Of a DNA stretch of 64,000 nucleotides, positions 33,377 through 46,235 are shown piece after piece. The number at the start of each line of letters is the position of its first letter. The stretch's first letter is position 1. The translations under genes were made by a program, and so were the position numbers. The notes below the pieces were generated by a model. That model did not search any database. It saw nothing but the letters and a program-made list of their open reading frames with translations, and was not told the DNA's origin. This stretch comes from Echinometra lucunter (lineage: Eukaryota; Echinodermata; Echinoidea; Camarodonta; Echinometridae). The stretch covers positions 2,634,340-2,698,339 of the forward strand of contig CM057165.1 of NCBI GenBank assembly GCA_029962745.1, in the 5' to 3' direction.

Positions 33377-35039
33377 TGTAACTATGATTAAAGGCAATAT
33401 GTTGCCAAGATGACCTTATGTTATAATAGCCGTATTATAGAGAGTGTACAAAGCTATATACATTATACATGTAAGTACACAAAGTATACAATTATACAAA
33501 GTAAGTTCCGCACAAAAAAGATATCATTAATATGCCTTTGGCACACAAGCAGCCTCTTGGGCTACATTATTACCTACCCCATTAAAACTTATATGATTGA
33601 AATATGTAATGTTTGCATTACAAAAACAACAACAACAAACCCAAAACACATCCCACACCCCCCACCCCCCAAAAAAAACCCACTTAAAAAGCAAATGATA
33701 TCACCCCGGGATATCACTATGTCCATGCGGCAAAGAAAGTGTCTCTTCGGTTGCGTTATTACCTACGCGATTGAAACCTAAGAAGGCATTTTGCTCACAC
33801 AATGAAATTGTGCAATTGTTTATTGCATTATTCGTTTTTATTCCCTTTTTGCACGAGGTCCATGACATAGCACATCAAAGACCGTGCAGCGCCAGGGCCA
33901 TCAATCTGTTATTTATATATGTATGTATATATATATTTTTTTTTTGGGGGGGGGACACTCTAAAAAGAGTCCTCAGCTTAATTCTTTTTTGAGGGGAATT
34001 GAAATTTGGGAGGACATACCCTGTTGTGTCACCCACCCTTAAATTGTTGGGGGACATGTCCCCTGTCCCTCCCCTGTCCCTCCCCTGTCCCTCCCCTGTC
34101 CCCCGACTGAACTGACTGATGCCCATGTGCAGCGCCAGTCACTGACGCATGTCTTATACACCAGCAAGTTGACGCAACAGGTGTGTGTTTCATAAAGATG
34201 TTCGTTAAGTTGTGCATGACTTAAGAACGACTTGAATATGAAGTGCCAAATGGGATGCCCAAAGTTTTTCCAGACATTTTAACAAAGTGTGACAGCATTT
34301 CCCATTATCTCAATTTAAACTGTTGCAAAAAATCTACTTCACAATAAAAAAAATGTTTGTGAGCAGTACTAATGTTAGTAGGAAGGCCTTGGTCACTTTT
34401 CACTGTTAGCAATAGGTACCGTGACCCTCTAGCTGACTTGATGTTACTGGACAAGAACATGATACACACATGAGAGTTGGGTATACCTTTAATCGTTATC
34501 ATTATCATTATCTGTCAATGTGACATAGGACTGATAAATCCTGACGTTAGTCAGTTAAAAAGTACAATAAATCAATTCATTTTACACTTCATCAAATTTG
34601 ATCTGAAAATGGTATACTTCAGAACATATGACTAATTTAAACCTGCTAGCGAGCGAATCGAGCGAGCCAAAAATAACCACTTTTTTGGTTTTCAATCGAA
34701 GTTATGAAAAGCGGAAAATGGAATTTTAGAGCACTTCACAGCTTGAATATGATGCTTATGACAACATCTACTTATTTACAAATTACTGTATAATTTTTCT
34801 TTTCAGTCCGCAAAATTTCTGGGGGGGCAACTGGGGGGGGGGGGGGCAAAGCTTCCATGCCTCCCCCCCCTTGGTGCCGCCACTGCTCTTGAAGCACATG
34901 TATTTGATAAAACTCTTTAAACATCGCCAAACATCCCAATATGTACGATATTTCTAATGTTGTCACAAATATAGCCATGTTTGCGTAGAAATGACGTCAG
35001 CGAGAGGACGATCAACAGTTCTTTGAGTAGCCAAAACAC
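33377..35039. other. Non-coding, matches 24,016-25,689
   Basis: No gene seen. Same repeats as the copy A counterpart: poly-T/poly-G (33,937-33,954), CCCTGTCCCTC run, GAGCGAATCGAGCGAG at 34,646, G-run/C-run at 34,820-34,870. Confidence 0.5.
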
Positions 35040-35811
35040 CTAGGGTGGCAACTGAATAAGTACTCGGGTTCCCTGACAGGCCTACGTCAGAATTTTTAGG
35101 GATTTCCACGGAAATTTCTTGGGTTTGAAAGGAATTCTCAGAATTGATCTGATTATTCTTGTTTCCCGATTTACTGTCCTCAAGACCATCACGTTTACTA
35201 CATGGACATAGCTCCTTTAGCAGCTGACGGAAATCGGTTAACCGCGTCCAGTATATGACCGGATTCAGAACGCCGTTCAGCGCCTGAAAGCACCGCGCAA
35301 AATTATAAAAGATCCCAAACCACGGGGTGTAATCATTGTTCGCAAAAGTCAAGTCAGGTCTTGCGACAGATACGAAATTACTCAGGCAGTACGGTGTCCA
35401 GCAGAGGACGTTTGTTCCTACAACGAGTGCGAAGGTAGTCAGCACTTTCTTATTTTGCTTTATGCGCTGTACCAACATCTTGTCTGAAAGGCCAGCCTTA
35501 CGCGCTGCGCTTACGATCGCCCAGTACACGAGTGAATAGCAAACGATTGAGAGGATGTTAGACGCAAATATCAAAGCGGGTAGGGCTATATAAATAATTC
35601 TAAAACTAGTTACTTTGTCGAAGCTGAAAAATGTTGCAAATGGTATGGCCCAAATGATGACACAGACGACGAGACAGCGAGGTGCCGTGACGAGGTTACG
35701 CTTGTTGAATGGGTCGAAACGGATGATGATGAAGCGATAAACAGCTACAGCCATAAGGCTAAGTGATCCAATGAAGTAAATAGATCGGAAAGTAAGGATG
35801 ATCCACGTTAC
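35040..35811 (-). CDS. Rhodopsin-class GPCR gene B, exon 2 (TM3-TM7)
   Basis: Second coding exon of gene B: TTCATAG acceptor, phase 0, first residues VTWII. In the 327-residue model: VYRF ends TM3 (no acidic residue before Arg), RFDPFNKR follows, TM6 has CWTP, TM7 NPVIY, tail LCPC then a Ser/Asn-rich stretch ending YSVAT. The G run at 35,043-35,045 has one more base than in genes A and the duplicate, so the usual TAG after YSVAT is out of frame and translation would run 26 residues further to 34,963. This is probably a sequencing error or a stop-loss allele. Paired with exon 1 at 42,030-41,818. Confidence 0.85.
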
Positions 35812-37069
35812 CTATGAACAAATAAAACAGCGGAAAAATAATTGTTGATTTTAATTTGACGGAGCTATAAAGGATATTGATGTTAACGGTACATCACAAG
35901 AGCACACACATACTCAAATCATTATTCAGATGAAAATGCCTGTTAAATATAAGGTATCATTTTAATAACGATGATGATAATGATGCCTCCTTGTAAAGCG
36001 TGCATAAAAACAAACATTCCGTAAACGATTGTAGGGTTCTATTCCATATTTTAAAAAAAAATTCCAAACCTTCCAATTCATTAAGGTCCTTACCCCTTTC
36101 CATCTTTTATGAATTCTAAACCGTTTTTATGTCATTTTTCAATTATGAAGAATTCGTTTTATCGGAAGTATCAGAGTATGAACTTAAATTTCATTTAAGG
36201 AATTACAAACCCTATTTCATTTTCGGAATGAGCAAGGCATTTTCATTTTCTGAATTAAAAGAAATTCTCATTGCTGTTTGGAATCATGTAACTGATTTCT
36301 TTTATCGGAATAAAGAACCCTATTTCATTTTCTGAATTAAACAAAAAAGAAAGCTATTCTTTTTCGTAATTACGAAACCTAATTCCTTTTTGATCATATA
36401 AACTCGTCTTCGTTTACGGAATTGTGAAGCTATTTTCATTTTCAAAATTACAACCTTCGGAATGACAGACCTTTAGGATGAAAGAAACCGTCAAATTATA
36501 GGAATTCCAAATCCCCAAACTTTCGGAAATAAGTACCTTCGAAAATATGAACATTCGGGGGAAAAACACGACATGACTTGTTACCGTTCCATCACATTGT
36601 GCTACATACTGTTACGTGATACAGAATGTAATTGTGATGTTGAGCGACCGTATAACAGGTATGAATATTTAACACTGTAGATGATGTGCACATTTTAGTA
36701 TATACAGTACGTTATTCAAAGCTCGATCTTGCACTTTGGTCTCCGATTTAAAGGAAACCAACACCCTCAAGTCAAGTAGTTTTGAAATCAAAGCTAAGAT
36801 AGAATAAAAGAGATCAGGGAAAATTTGAACGAAATCGGACAAGGAATAAGAAAGTTATGCCTTTATGAAATTTTCTGTTTTGGACACTACGCTATTGGTG
36901 ACATCATTTGTAGATATCTCTCAATATGTTTTTACACAGAATTTCACATATTATTATTTATTTTCTTGAAGAAAACATGTCTTCATTACGCTTATCCCAA
37001 ATATGTTGGGGATAAAACACTCCTACATAAGTTTGGCTTTAGAAAATGTGCAGTTCTTAAAGCAAAATA

Positions 37070-38848
37070 TACCGTGTGTCCCCCAAAAAACTTTACACTT
37101 TTGAAATGGCTGCCAAATTGAAAATATATGATTCTAGCGGAAAAGGTTTATATTTATGGATAGCTCATGGACTCAACTTTCACATGAGATAAAAAAGGCC
37201 GAAAAATAATTCATGCTTGGGTGAGCACTGCTCACTTTTGTAAAGGGTATGAAAATTAGATTGCGCAGGAATTGCGCCTTCCAATTTGCAGATTTGTGAG
37301 AGGTAAGTCCTTTGGAGGTTACAAAATTGAGGGTGATATGATAAATTCATGATCAGTTGCAGTCAGTTTAGGTTTGCTGAGTGAATTTTATGGTTTATTA
37401 AGTCAAAATTTTATGCATGAGTTAACGGGAATTGCATTCATTATTGTAGCATTGTACCTTTCCCTGGTAGACTCAGTGGTGTGTTCATGGGAGTCAGGAT
37501 TGGGTGATGGTACATGGTGCAGGGGAGGTGAGATGTAAGGTAGGACTTTGTTGGGTAGATGGGATAAGGGTTAAGAGGACATGCATGCTCCCCCCCCCCC
37601 TCTCCCCCTCTCTCTTCCTGGGTGTCCTTGTGCATATCTTGACAATTCACATCCGTTGGTCTCCTCTCCAAAATATCCCGACCACATTCCCTTATCCCGA
37701 ATTCTGCCTGCATTTCCAAAATTGGACTGGGACTGGTATCACCCATTGACACCTGAAGTCAATTGCATTCTATCGGTCAGTCAATCAATACCGTAAGTTA
37801 GACAATCAACATTTAGGTATCAATCAACTAATCAATGTATCAGTCAATCAATTAATCAATCAAGCATTCAATCACCATTCAGCTGTTTCAATCCTTGAAT
37901 TATTCAATAAATCAATCAGAATTAATCAATAACTCAGTCAATCACTCAATCAAAGTTTATCCAACCAACCAGTCATTTTAGCAGTTGAGTTTCGGACAAG
38001 AAAAACGGTACAGTGTAACACAAATTGGTAAAATGAACATATCAGTCTTTGTTTTCAGTTGATTTTCATTCATTTCATTTTTACAACTGTTTCATCCATC
38101 TTGTAAGAGAAAAAAGGGGGAAAATAAATGATAATGGAAACTTAAAATCAAAGTCTGCTAGTTCAATGGTCCACATGTCCACCTCCTCCTTCGATGCACA
38201 ATCTTGCTCTCTTCATAAAGGATAAGGGAAGGTGGTTTGGATATTTTGGAGTGGAGACCAAAGAATGTGAATTGTCAAGATATGCACCAACACACAGGAA
38301 GCAAGAGAGAGAGAGAGAGAGTGAGAGAGAGAGAGAGAGAGAGAGATGGGGGGGGGGATACTGTCCTCTTGACCCTTATCCCATCTAGCCAACAAAGTCT
38401 TACCCTATCTCACCCTCCCCTGCAACATGTACTACCACCACCCAATCCTGACTCCCATGAACACACCACTGAGTCTACCAGGGAAAGGTACAATGCTACA
38501 ATAATGAATGCAATTCCCGTTCACTCATGCATAAAATTTTGATTTAATAAACCATAAAATTCACTCAGCAAACCTAAACTGATTGCAAATGATCATGAAT
38601 TCATCATATCACCCTCAATTCTGTAACCTCCAAAGGACTCATCTCTCATAAATTGAAAGGTGCAATTCCTGCGCAACCTAATTTTCATACCCTTTACAAA
38701 AGTGAGCATTGCTCACCCAAGCATGAATTATTTTCGGCCTTTTTGGTCTCATATAAAAGTTGAGTCCATGAGCTATCCGTACATATAAACCTTTTCTTCA
38801 TTTGGCAACCATTTCATAAGTGTAAAGTTTTTTTGGGGACGCACGGTA
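37070..38848. mobile_element. 1.8-kb long-TIR DNA element (TACCGTG ends), copy B
   Basis: Counterpart of 27,717-29,501 with the same ends and arms. Runs of GA and G differ in length. Confidence 0.75.
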
Positions 38849-39383
38849 TTGAGAGTTATCCGCAAAATGATGTCATCAATAGCAACGGTGGTGTAAAAAA
38901 TGTCATATAGAACATTTCATATAGCCATAAATTTCTTATTCCGTGTCCGATTGCGTTCAAATTTTCGCTGATTTGTTTTATTCCGTCTTTGTTTTGATTT
39001 AAAAACTATTTGAATAGAGGGTTTGGGTTTCCTTTAATAAAGCTCTGCTCCTTGTTCAATTTTAGGGAGTACATGATTTTAAAGGTAGTAGACCACATTT
39101 GCACAACATTGTTTCAGAATTTGAAGAGAAATAAGTAAATTTCAATTTCAAATGACAGATATCTATGTAAAACTATCATGTTATCAAATTAACAACAATA
39201 TTCCAAAGAATAAGTGAAAAATGAATGCTTTTACTCTTAAAGCGTCAGTAAAAAAAAACAACAACAACAACAACAAAGAAAATTTTGTGTTAGTGAATAT
39301 CTCCTTCTCAATCCTAAACGGGAATGTACTCGGACCTAAAACTCTACGAGTGTTTTTCTTAAAGCAATCTAAAGTAAAACTTT

Positions 39384-40898
39384 AGATTTAGGTCAGGTAG
39401 CTCGTTCAAGAGCTACCTGACCGAAAGAAAGCAATTCACATATATAAATAACACAACGTCTTCAACTAAAACTATTAGATGCGGTGTTCCGCAGGGTTCC
39501 CTTATGGGTCCGCTGCTTTTTATTTTTTTTACCTCAATGATTTCAAAAAATTCTTCTGATATCTTATCATTTATATTATTTGCTGATGACTCTAATATTT
39601 TCCTCTTCGAACGTGATCCTCAAATTCTCCTTAATAAAATTAATTCCGAATTACTTTATGTACAAGACTGGATAAGAGCAAACAAGTTATCCTTAAATAT
39701 CAACAAAACACATTACATGATATTTGGTAATTCTGTTGACTCCTTCCAGGCCCTGTACATATTAATGGAAAAGATCTTCAAAGGGTTCAATGTACTAAGT
39801 TTCTTAGGATCTTTGTTGATGATAGACTCTCTTGGAAATTTCACATCGCCTACTTGAGTAGATTAGTATCAAGAAATATTGGCGTTATTAACAAATTAAA
39901 GCATATGTTTCCCTTTCAGATTTTATTGTCGCTTTATATGACACTTATTCATCCCTATTTAACATATGGAATCTTAGCGTGGGGCAACTCCTCAAAGATT
40001 CTCAGTAATAGAATACTTATTTTACAAAAACGAATCCTGAGAATAATACATAATGTTCACTTTCGTTCTCATACCGACATCTTATTTTTCAACAACAAAA
40101 TATTAAAAATAGAAGATCTCTATAACTGGCATTTAGGAACTTTCATGTTTCAGTTATCACAAAATGAGCTTCCCTCCCCTCTTATTGCTATTTTCACAAG
40201 GAATTATGAAATACACTCATATCCCACACGACAATCAAATCAGTATCATTCTCCGTTCTTACGGACATCCCTTGCCCAAAAAACTGTAATCTTCACTGGA
40301 CCTAAGTACTGGAATGAAATTCACCCATCTCTCAAACTGATTCCTAGGCTCTCTCCGTTTAAAAAACAGTTGAAACAATTGATTTTACAATCGTGCATCA
40401 AATTCTTTCTTCTTTTTCTTTTTCTTTTCCATAACCGCTATTTAGCTTGAAATGTATGACACGTGGAACCCTCTCTTTACATCTATGCCTTTTCTCTTCT
40501 CCTTTCTTCCTTTTATGTTCCCTCTCTCTTCCTTCTTTCACATTTATCTTTCTCTTCTTATAGCCTTATTTTTCTCTAATTTGATGTATTCATTTTCATT
40601 TTTTCTACAAGGCAATGTATAATGCTCCATAATTTGGTATATACAAGTTCTGACTTTATAACTTGCAAATTGTATTCAATCACCGAGGAACTTATGTTTT
40701 ACAAGCTTTGCTTTTTTTAGTTCCTCATTTCTAATGTTTTCTATTTCCTGTATAATCATGTTATAGGTTTTGTATATGTATCTACGACTTATTGCCAACT
40801 TGCTTCAATTTTTGTATATCGTTTTTTTTTCTTTTATTGTAATTTCTGTTTGTTTGGTATGTATATATGATACATGAGAAATAAACTCGCTTGAATTG
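39384..40898 (+). mobile_element. 5'-truncated LINE with 13-bp target duplication
   Basis: AAAGTAAAACTTT flanks the insertion (39,371-39,383 and 40,899-40,911). Gene A's intron has one copy at the empty site (about 10,418). Plus-strand frames show the reverse-transcriptase core: SYLTERKQF, CGVPQGSLMGPLLF, FADDSNIFL, then a C-terminal part (39,854-40,450) with PFQILLSLYMTLIHPYLTYG and AWGNSSK, typical of CR1/L2/Jockey-like non-LTR elements. A frameshift near 39,850 separates them. The 3' end is TTGAATTG rather than poly-A. The 5' end begins with an inverted 13-bp piece of the element. Confidence 0.82.
39854..40450 (+). pseudogene. LINE reverse transcriptase C-terminal region
   Basis: A 198-residue frame that follows the catalytic palm in non-LTR reverse transcriptases: thumb-like IHPYLTYGILAWGNSS and the downstream KYWNEIHPSLKLIP block common in these elements. 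It has no upstream half in the same frame. It is a dead fragment. Confidence 0.75.
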
Positions 40899-41648
40899 AA
40901 AGTAAAACTTTTGTGCAGATTGGGTACCACTTGCAAATGTGGGCTTCTACCTTTAATGGTTACACCTTTGTTGACTGGCAACCCGCGAGACCGACAGTGG
41001 TGCATGGGCAGCAGGGCTGCAGCTAGATCCCCGACAATTTTGAAATTGCCAATGGATGGTCAACCGTCATCTTCCCAATCTATTTGTAATTCTAAAATCT
41101 TATTGGGTATATTTTGATGAAGAAGTTACTTTGTCATTATACCGAACGTCAAAGGTTTTTTTTTTTTTGCTCGCTTCTTCGCTCAATCGCAAATTTAGAA
41201 ATTGGAAATCTAATTTTCGAGCAACAGACGGATACTCTATCATAATCATGTTGAAAAACATAGGGAAACTTGGGAATACGTACCATGAGGGGTCACGTCA
41301 CAGTTCTAATGCTGAATTTCAGTTCAAGTTATTTTTGTTTAGAAAACCCAAAATAATGGGCGTAGAAAAAATTGCACTTAGGACGTATTTGTTTTACAAT
41401 TGTTACTATGCTCCGATTAGCGAAGGAATTCTAATAAGCAAAGGAAGTTGGGCGGGGTCCTTTCCTTTTCGTGAGATATTTATAAAATACAATTCAAATG
41501 TCGAACCTTTGGGACATCATGAGAACAGGAAAACATGTCCCTCAAAATAAACGTTTTTTTTTTATTGTGTTGTCGACAACCCCCCTCCCCCATATACATG
41601 ACAGAATGAGAACAGAAAACACATGTACATGAACCCCCCCCCCCCCCC

Positions 41649-41687
<39 letters not shown>

Positions 41688-41817
41688 TTTTTGTGATGTC
41701 GACAACGTCCCCCAAAACATGGTTAGTACGTTTGGGCTTTCCACCGAAGATTTCAAATCGGATTTTTTTTTTTGCCCATTCTTTCGTAAATCAAGGCTCG
41801 CCTACAAAATTACTTAC

Positions 41818-42030
41818 GCCTCTGAACTGTACATCTCTGTATATCTGCCCATAGGAAACCAGGACAAGCATCGCAGATAGACCGTCCGCCAAGGCAATGT
41901 TACAGGTAAAGATGTTTTGCGTCTTCCTGAGTCTTCTCTTTACGATGATGATGATCACGGTGAAAGCGTTGAGGATGACAGCCAAACTCTGTAAGGTAAG
42001 CTCAGCAATGTATTTGTGGATTTCAGCCAT
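41818..42030 (-). CDS. Rhodopsin-class GPCR gene B, exon 1 (TM1-TM2)
   Basis: Residues 1-71: MAEIHKY start with an in-frame TAA just upstream, TM1 with N21 (AVILNAF), basic loop KRRLRKTQN, TM2 with CNIALADG (D49), ending QFRG then GTAAGT. Differs from gene A at a few positions, for example IALAD versus NALAD and VSYGQIYRD versus AAYGQMFRD. The frame is intact. Confidence 0.87.
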
Positions 42031-42753
42031 TCTGACCAAGACAACTTAGGGTGACTTTGACGGTGGGAGTGCCTCCTGAAGATCCGTGTGCCGATTGCGA
42101 TGGAGAGACTTTGCTTTTATCAAACTACTTCGAATTAGGCGAATGGGCAAGGCCGCACGAAAATCTGAACGCTCCCTTCCCAAAAAAAGAAAACGGTAAA
42201 AAGGAAGGGGTGGAGTGTCTATGTCGACGTTAGTTATTATCTAGGATGCGCAGAAGATCAACTCAGAGTGATAAAGCTTGTGATAAGGAAACAGCGCAAT
42301 CGATTTGACGTCGTGCGATTATCATCCGCAACATTTATTGGTCAAAACCGAGAATACACTTTTAACGATTAAAACTATCTTAAGAGGGCTTTTTATTGGA
42401 AGTCTGAACAATGCGCATCGGTATCGATTATATCTGCACCGCCCATCCTTTATGTGGTTTTATTCGTGGTTTCTGTTCGATTTTTCTCATTTGTCATGGT
42501 CACCTCGAAGCGAAATTGAGAGTAACCAGAATTTGAGAAAAAAGAAAAATCTGTATAGGCATAAAGGGTGCAGAGTGAACATGATATAAATCAGATGTCC
42601 CTGAATTAAATTGTTAAAGTTAGTTATAATGCAACTAATGAAAGGCCCAGCCTGAAAATGCAGTAGTAAAACGGACAAAAATACAAAAGGACAACGATTG
42701 TCTAAGTAATGGGCCAAGGTTGCTTCCAAACCACTTAGCGATTGTCAATATCT
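42031..42753. other. 5' flank of GPCR gene B
   Basis: Equivalent to 12,003-12,728, including TGACGTCG at about 42,306-42,313. Likely contains the promoter, but no TATA box or start-site motif can be assigned. Confidence 0.35.
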
Positions 42754-42892
42754 GGTCAGCATTTCATGGAGAGTCTTGTCGGTGATTTTCACTGACTAAT
42801 TTGCTCTCAGCCAATCAGATGCGAGGATTTTCAGTAGCTTATAACACTTGTCAGTGAAAATCACTGACAAAACTTTTCATGAAACGCTCCCC
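42754..42892. mobile_element. ~140-bp hairpin MITE, unit 2 copy
   Basis: Orthologue of 12,729-12,869 with the left tip changed to GGTCAGC. Confidence 0.75.
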
Positions 42893-42951
42893 AGTTCTAT
42901 CTGAACGTCAATGGAGACAATGTGAAGCGAAGCATATGAAAACATGAAAAC

Positions 42952-43638
42952 ATGTTCGAAGTTTCATACAAAACGACTCTAAAATCAATAAAAGATGATA
43001 CCATGAATTCACTGAATTGCCTTCCTTGTTTTCCTCTGACGATCTGTCTTATGAGACACTACTACCTCCACATCACATGTATTATGTCATTATTATGTGT
43101 TGTTTTTGCAACTTTTGTATCTTGCTGGGGATGTTTTTCTTTGTCCATGAAGATGATTCTGCTTACTATGTTTAGCTTTACAAAAATGTGGTTAGAAATT
43201 GGCATCGTTTTAGGTACCAGCTCGATGGGCAAGATGGGTGTAAAAAAGAAAAACAGTACTGCCTTTAGCATGTTTACTCTTTTTTTTCACAGACTTGCTT
43301 TGCGTAAAATCTGTCAATTAGCCCTTCATATGGCAGTGATGGGTACACTGTGGAATGCTGACAGAGCGGCAAACACATCCAAATTTAGTATGAACAATCC
43401 TTATACCACCAATAAGAACTCAAGGCATGATTCTCTTATTCTGTTCATTTGCAAGTTGTTTATGATTCATATTTATTCATTTGTCATGTTACCAGAAAGA
43501 AATAGCTCAACTTGGATTTTTCTTATGCGAACCAGTGTATATTTTCATGTGTTTCGTATGTTCTTGTTTTCTCATATGTTTTTGCCAAATTCATTTCTGT
43601 GCTTATTCTTAAGTCTGTATTTATCTGTCACTAGCTAG
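42952..43638 (+). CDS. Doubtful 228-aa ORF, hydrophobic
   Basis: An open frame with several hydrophobic stretches (for example IMSLLCVVFATFVSCWG, and FRMFLFSHMFLP near the C-terminus) and no recognised domain. In unit 1 one extra C at about 13,266 splits it into 12,928-13,284 and 13,277-13,615. T-rich DNA gives hydrophobic residues by chance. The minus strand also has a 69-residue frame. Probably not coding. Confidence 0.15.
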   Translation: MFEVSYKTTLKSIKDDTMNSLNCLPCFPLTICLMRHYYLHITCIMSLLCVVFATFVSCWGCFSLSMKMILLTMFSFTKMWLEIGIVLGTSSMGKMGVKKKNSTAFSMFTLFFHRLALRKICQLALHMAVMGTLWNADRAANTSKFSMNNPYTTNKNSRHDSLILFICKLFMIHIYSFVMLPERNSSTWIFLMRTSVYFHVFRMFLFSHMFLPNSFLCLFLSLYLSVTS

Positions 43639-44282
43639 CCGTATTCTCATTGAAGTTCCTGCTTACAAACTATCCACTCAGTTATTGCTCTTTTTGAAAT
43701 TCCACTATGCTACAACCCGTTTATGTACATGTACATGACGTAAGCATTTGCATAATCACAGTTCCTTAGATGTAAATGAAAAAAGGTCCTCAGCTTATTT
43801 CTTTTGAGGGGAGGGGTGTGTGAACGTAACTACAAAAAGGTTTTCAGCTTAATTTTTTTTTTTTTTTTTTTTTTTTGGGGGGGGGGGGACATATCCTATT
43901 GTATCCCCACCCTTGTCCTCTGTCCTCCCCCGCTTAAATCCCGTTTACCAGCTTCTTGCATCTTGCTATTTCAAGACCTTGCCTCGCAACGTAAATCACT
44001 TTTTGTCAATCTAATTATCTCCCATTATCATATTCATTAATCAATTTTAGACTCAGGACAAAACAAATGAATAGAAAATAAATCTTATTACTAAACTGTA
44101 TTCATAATTTATTGATTGATTACTTTCTTTAAAAGAATACATTTTTTTGATATTCTGATAAAGTAATGATGATGCAGGCGCGTAGAGACAATGCGATTCG
44201 ACAAGACTGTTATTATCATAATCATTATAATTACAGTGTTTGATTGAATACCATCAGAGGGGGCGGAAGTCGTGCTCGGACA

Positions 44283-44501
44283 ATGAAAGTAGTACAGGGC
44301 ACCTTTTGTCCACCGAACATAAGGTGCAATCCTTCCATTGTCCAACGTTCCGCAACCTTTTATTTCGAAGAAGAAAACAACTCTACAAACTACTTTTTAC
44401 CGGGGACAGACATGTCGGGAAAGGAATGTGCTATTTGTAAATGTGTGTTAAAATGTGAAATACACGAGGAAGGACCCGCTATTGTTAGATTCCGAAGATG
44501 A
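44283..44501 (+). pseudogene. Cysteine-rich ORF, unit 2 copy (frameshifted)
   Basis: Counterpart of 14,261-14,500. The Cys pattern ECAICKCVLKC is kept, then an inserted A changes the tail to EIHEEG and it stops early. The frame upstream has only substitutions. Either a decayed exon or non-coding. Confidence 0.25.
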
Positions 44502-44659
44502 ATTGGAGCGAGTGAACGCCTAAGAAACATTACCCCCCCCCCCGAGCTTTTACATTCATTAAAACACAAGCCAATAGGAAGATTGTGTCTCGCCCACCCG
44601 TGGCTAAATAACACGAAAGTTTCCCCAAGTACATCCCTTGCCCTAACCAAGTTTGATGT

Positions 44660-46130
44660 CACAAGAAAGTCTTGCAGGTCGTAAAGTTTGACCTAAAATG
44701 ACCTTTCACCTTACCATGTGACCTGACAGCACAATAGCATGAATGTACCCCTAGTGCATCTATCACCCAAATTTGGTTGCTATTGCAGCAACATGTGCCA
44801 AGTTATGCGTCATAAGAGAGTCTTGCAGGTAAACTTTAACGTTTGAAATACAAGAAATGACAGAGGAAAGCAAATTCAAGAATTTGAAAACATCTGTAAC
44901 ATATGACCTCCAATGACCTTTCACCTTATCATGTGAAGTCCAACAGAATGATAACATGCACTTCCCCTTAGTGATCTGCAACCCAAGTTTGACTGAAAAG
45001 TGTGACACGGTTGCAAAGTTTTGTGTCATAAGAGAGTCTTGCACGTAAACTTTAACCGTTCAACATTTGACCTGTAATGACCTTTGACCTGACCATGTGA
45101 CCTCTGACTGGACCATAACATGCAGGTCCCCTTAGTGCATCTACAACCCAAGTTTGATAGATAAGTGTCACACGGTTGCAGAGTTTTGTGTCATAAGAGA
45201 GTCTTGCACGTAAACTTTAATGTTTGACCTGAAATGACCTTTGACCTTACCATGTGACCTATGACTGGACCATAACATGCAGGTCCCCTTAGTGCATCGA
45301 CAACCCAAGTTTGATAGATAAGTGTCACACGGTTGCAGAGTTTTGAGTCATAAGAGAGTCTTGCACGTAAACTTCAACGTTTGACCTGAAATGACCTTTG
45401 ACCTTACCATGTGACCTCTGACTGGACCATAACATGCAGGTCCCCTCAGTGCATCTACAACCCAAGTTTGGTTGAAAAGTGAGTCACGGTTGCAAAGTTA
45501 TGTGTGATAAGAGAGTCTTGCACGTCAACTTTAACATTTGACCTGAAATGACCTTTGACCTTACCATGTGACCTCTGAATGGACAATAAGATGCAGGTCC
45601 CCTTAGTGCATCTACAACCCAAGTTTGATTGAACAGTGCCACACAGTTGCAGAGTTTTGTGTCATAAGAGAGTCTTGCACGTAAATTTTAACGTTTGACC
45701 TAAAATGACCTTTGACCTTACCATGTGACCTCTGACTAGAGCATAACATGCAGGTCCGCTTAGGGCATCTACAACCCAAGTTTGGTTGAAAAGTGAGTCA
45801 CGGTTGCAGAGTTTTGTGTCATAAGAGAGTCTTGCACGTAAACTTTAACGTTTGACCTAAAATGACCTTTGACCTTACCATGTGACCTCTGAGTAGAGCA
45901 TAACATGCAGGTCCGCTTAGGGCATCTACAACCCAAGTTTGGTTGAAAAGTGAGTCACGGTTGCAGAGTTTTGTGTCATAAGAGAGTCTTGCACGTAAAC
46001 TTTAACGTTTGACCTGAAATGACCTTTGACCTTACCATGTGACCTCTGACTGGACCATAACATGCAGGTCCCCTTAGTGCATCTACAACCCAAGTTTGGT
46101 TGAAAAGTGAGTCACGGTTGCCAAGTTATC
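44660..46130. repeat. 157-bp tandem satellite, about nine units
   Basis: Each unit includes TAACATGCAGGTCC, ACAACCCAAGTTTG, CATAAGAGAGTCTTGCA, and TTGACCT-AAATGACCTTTGACC. Spacing between units from 45,116 to 46,058 is steady at about 157. Leftmost units are the most diverged. Confidence 0.9.
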
Positions 46131-46145
46131 TTTCATAACGTTTGT

Positions 46146-46235
46146 GACGGACGGACGGACGGACGGACGGACGGACGACGGACGGACGACGGACGGACGA
46201 CGGACGGACGACGGACGGACGACGGACGGACGACA
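46146..46235. repeat. (GGAC)n / GACGGAC simple repeat
   Basis: Seven GGAC units then GACGGACGAC-type 11-mers, at the right edge of the satellite. Confidence 0.9.

Larger units (their letters stand above)
31919..40773. repeat. Redundant contig copy B (right of gap)
   Basis: Starts right after the gap with sequence equal to 22,573 onward and runs colinear to 40,773, then continues into gene B exon 1. Its first 1.2 kb (to about 33,100) has many small indels compared with 22,573-23,780, mirroring the poor end of copy A. Confidence 0.85.
35812..41817 (-). other. Intron of GPCR gene B
   Basis: About 6.0 kb, GTAAGT to TTCATAG. Same content as gene A's intron plus the 1.8-kb TIR element (37,070-38,848) and a LINE fragment (39,384-40,898). 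No other gene seen. Poly-A at 41,650-41,685 follows a poly-C run. Confidence 0.75.
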
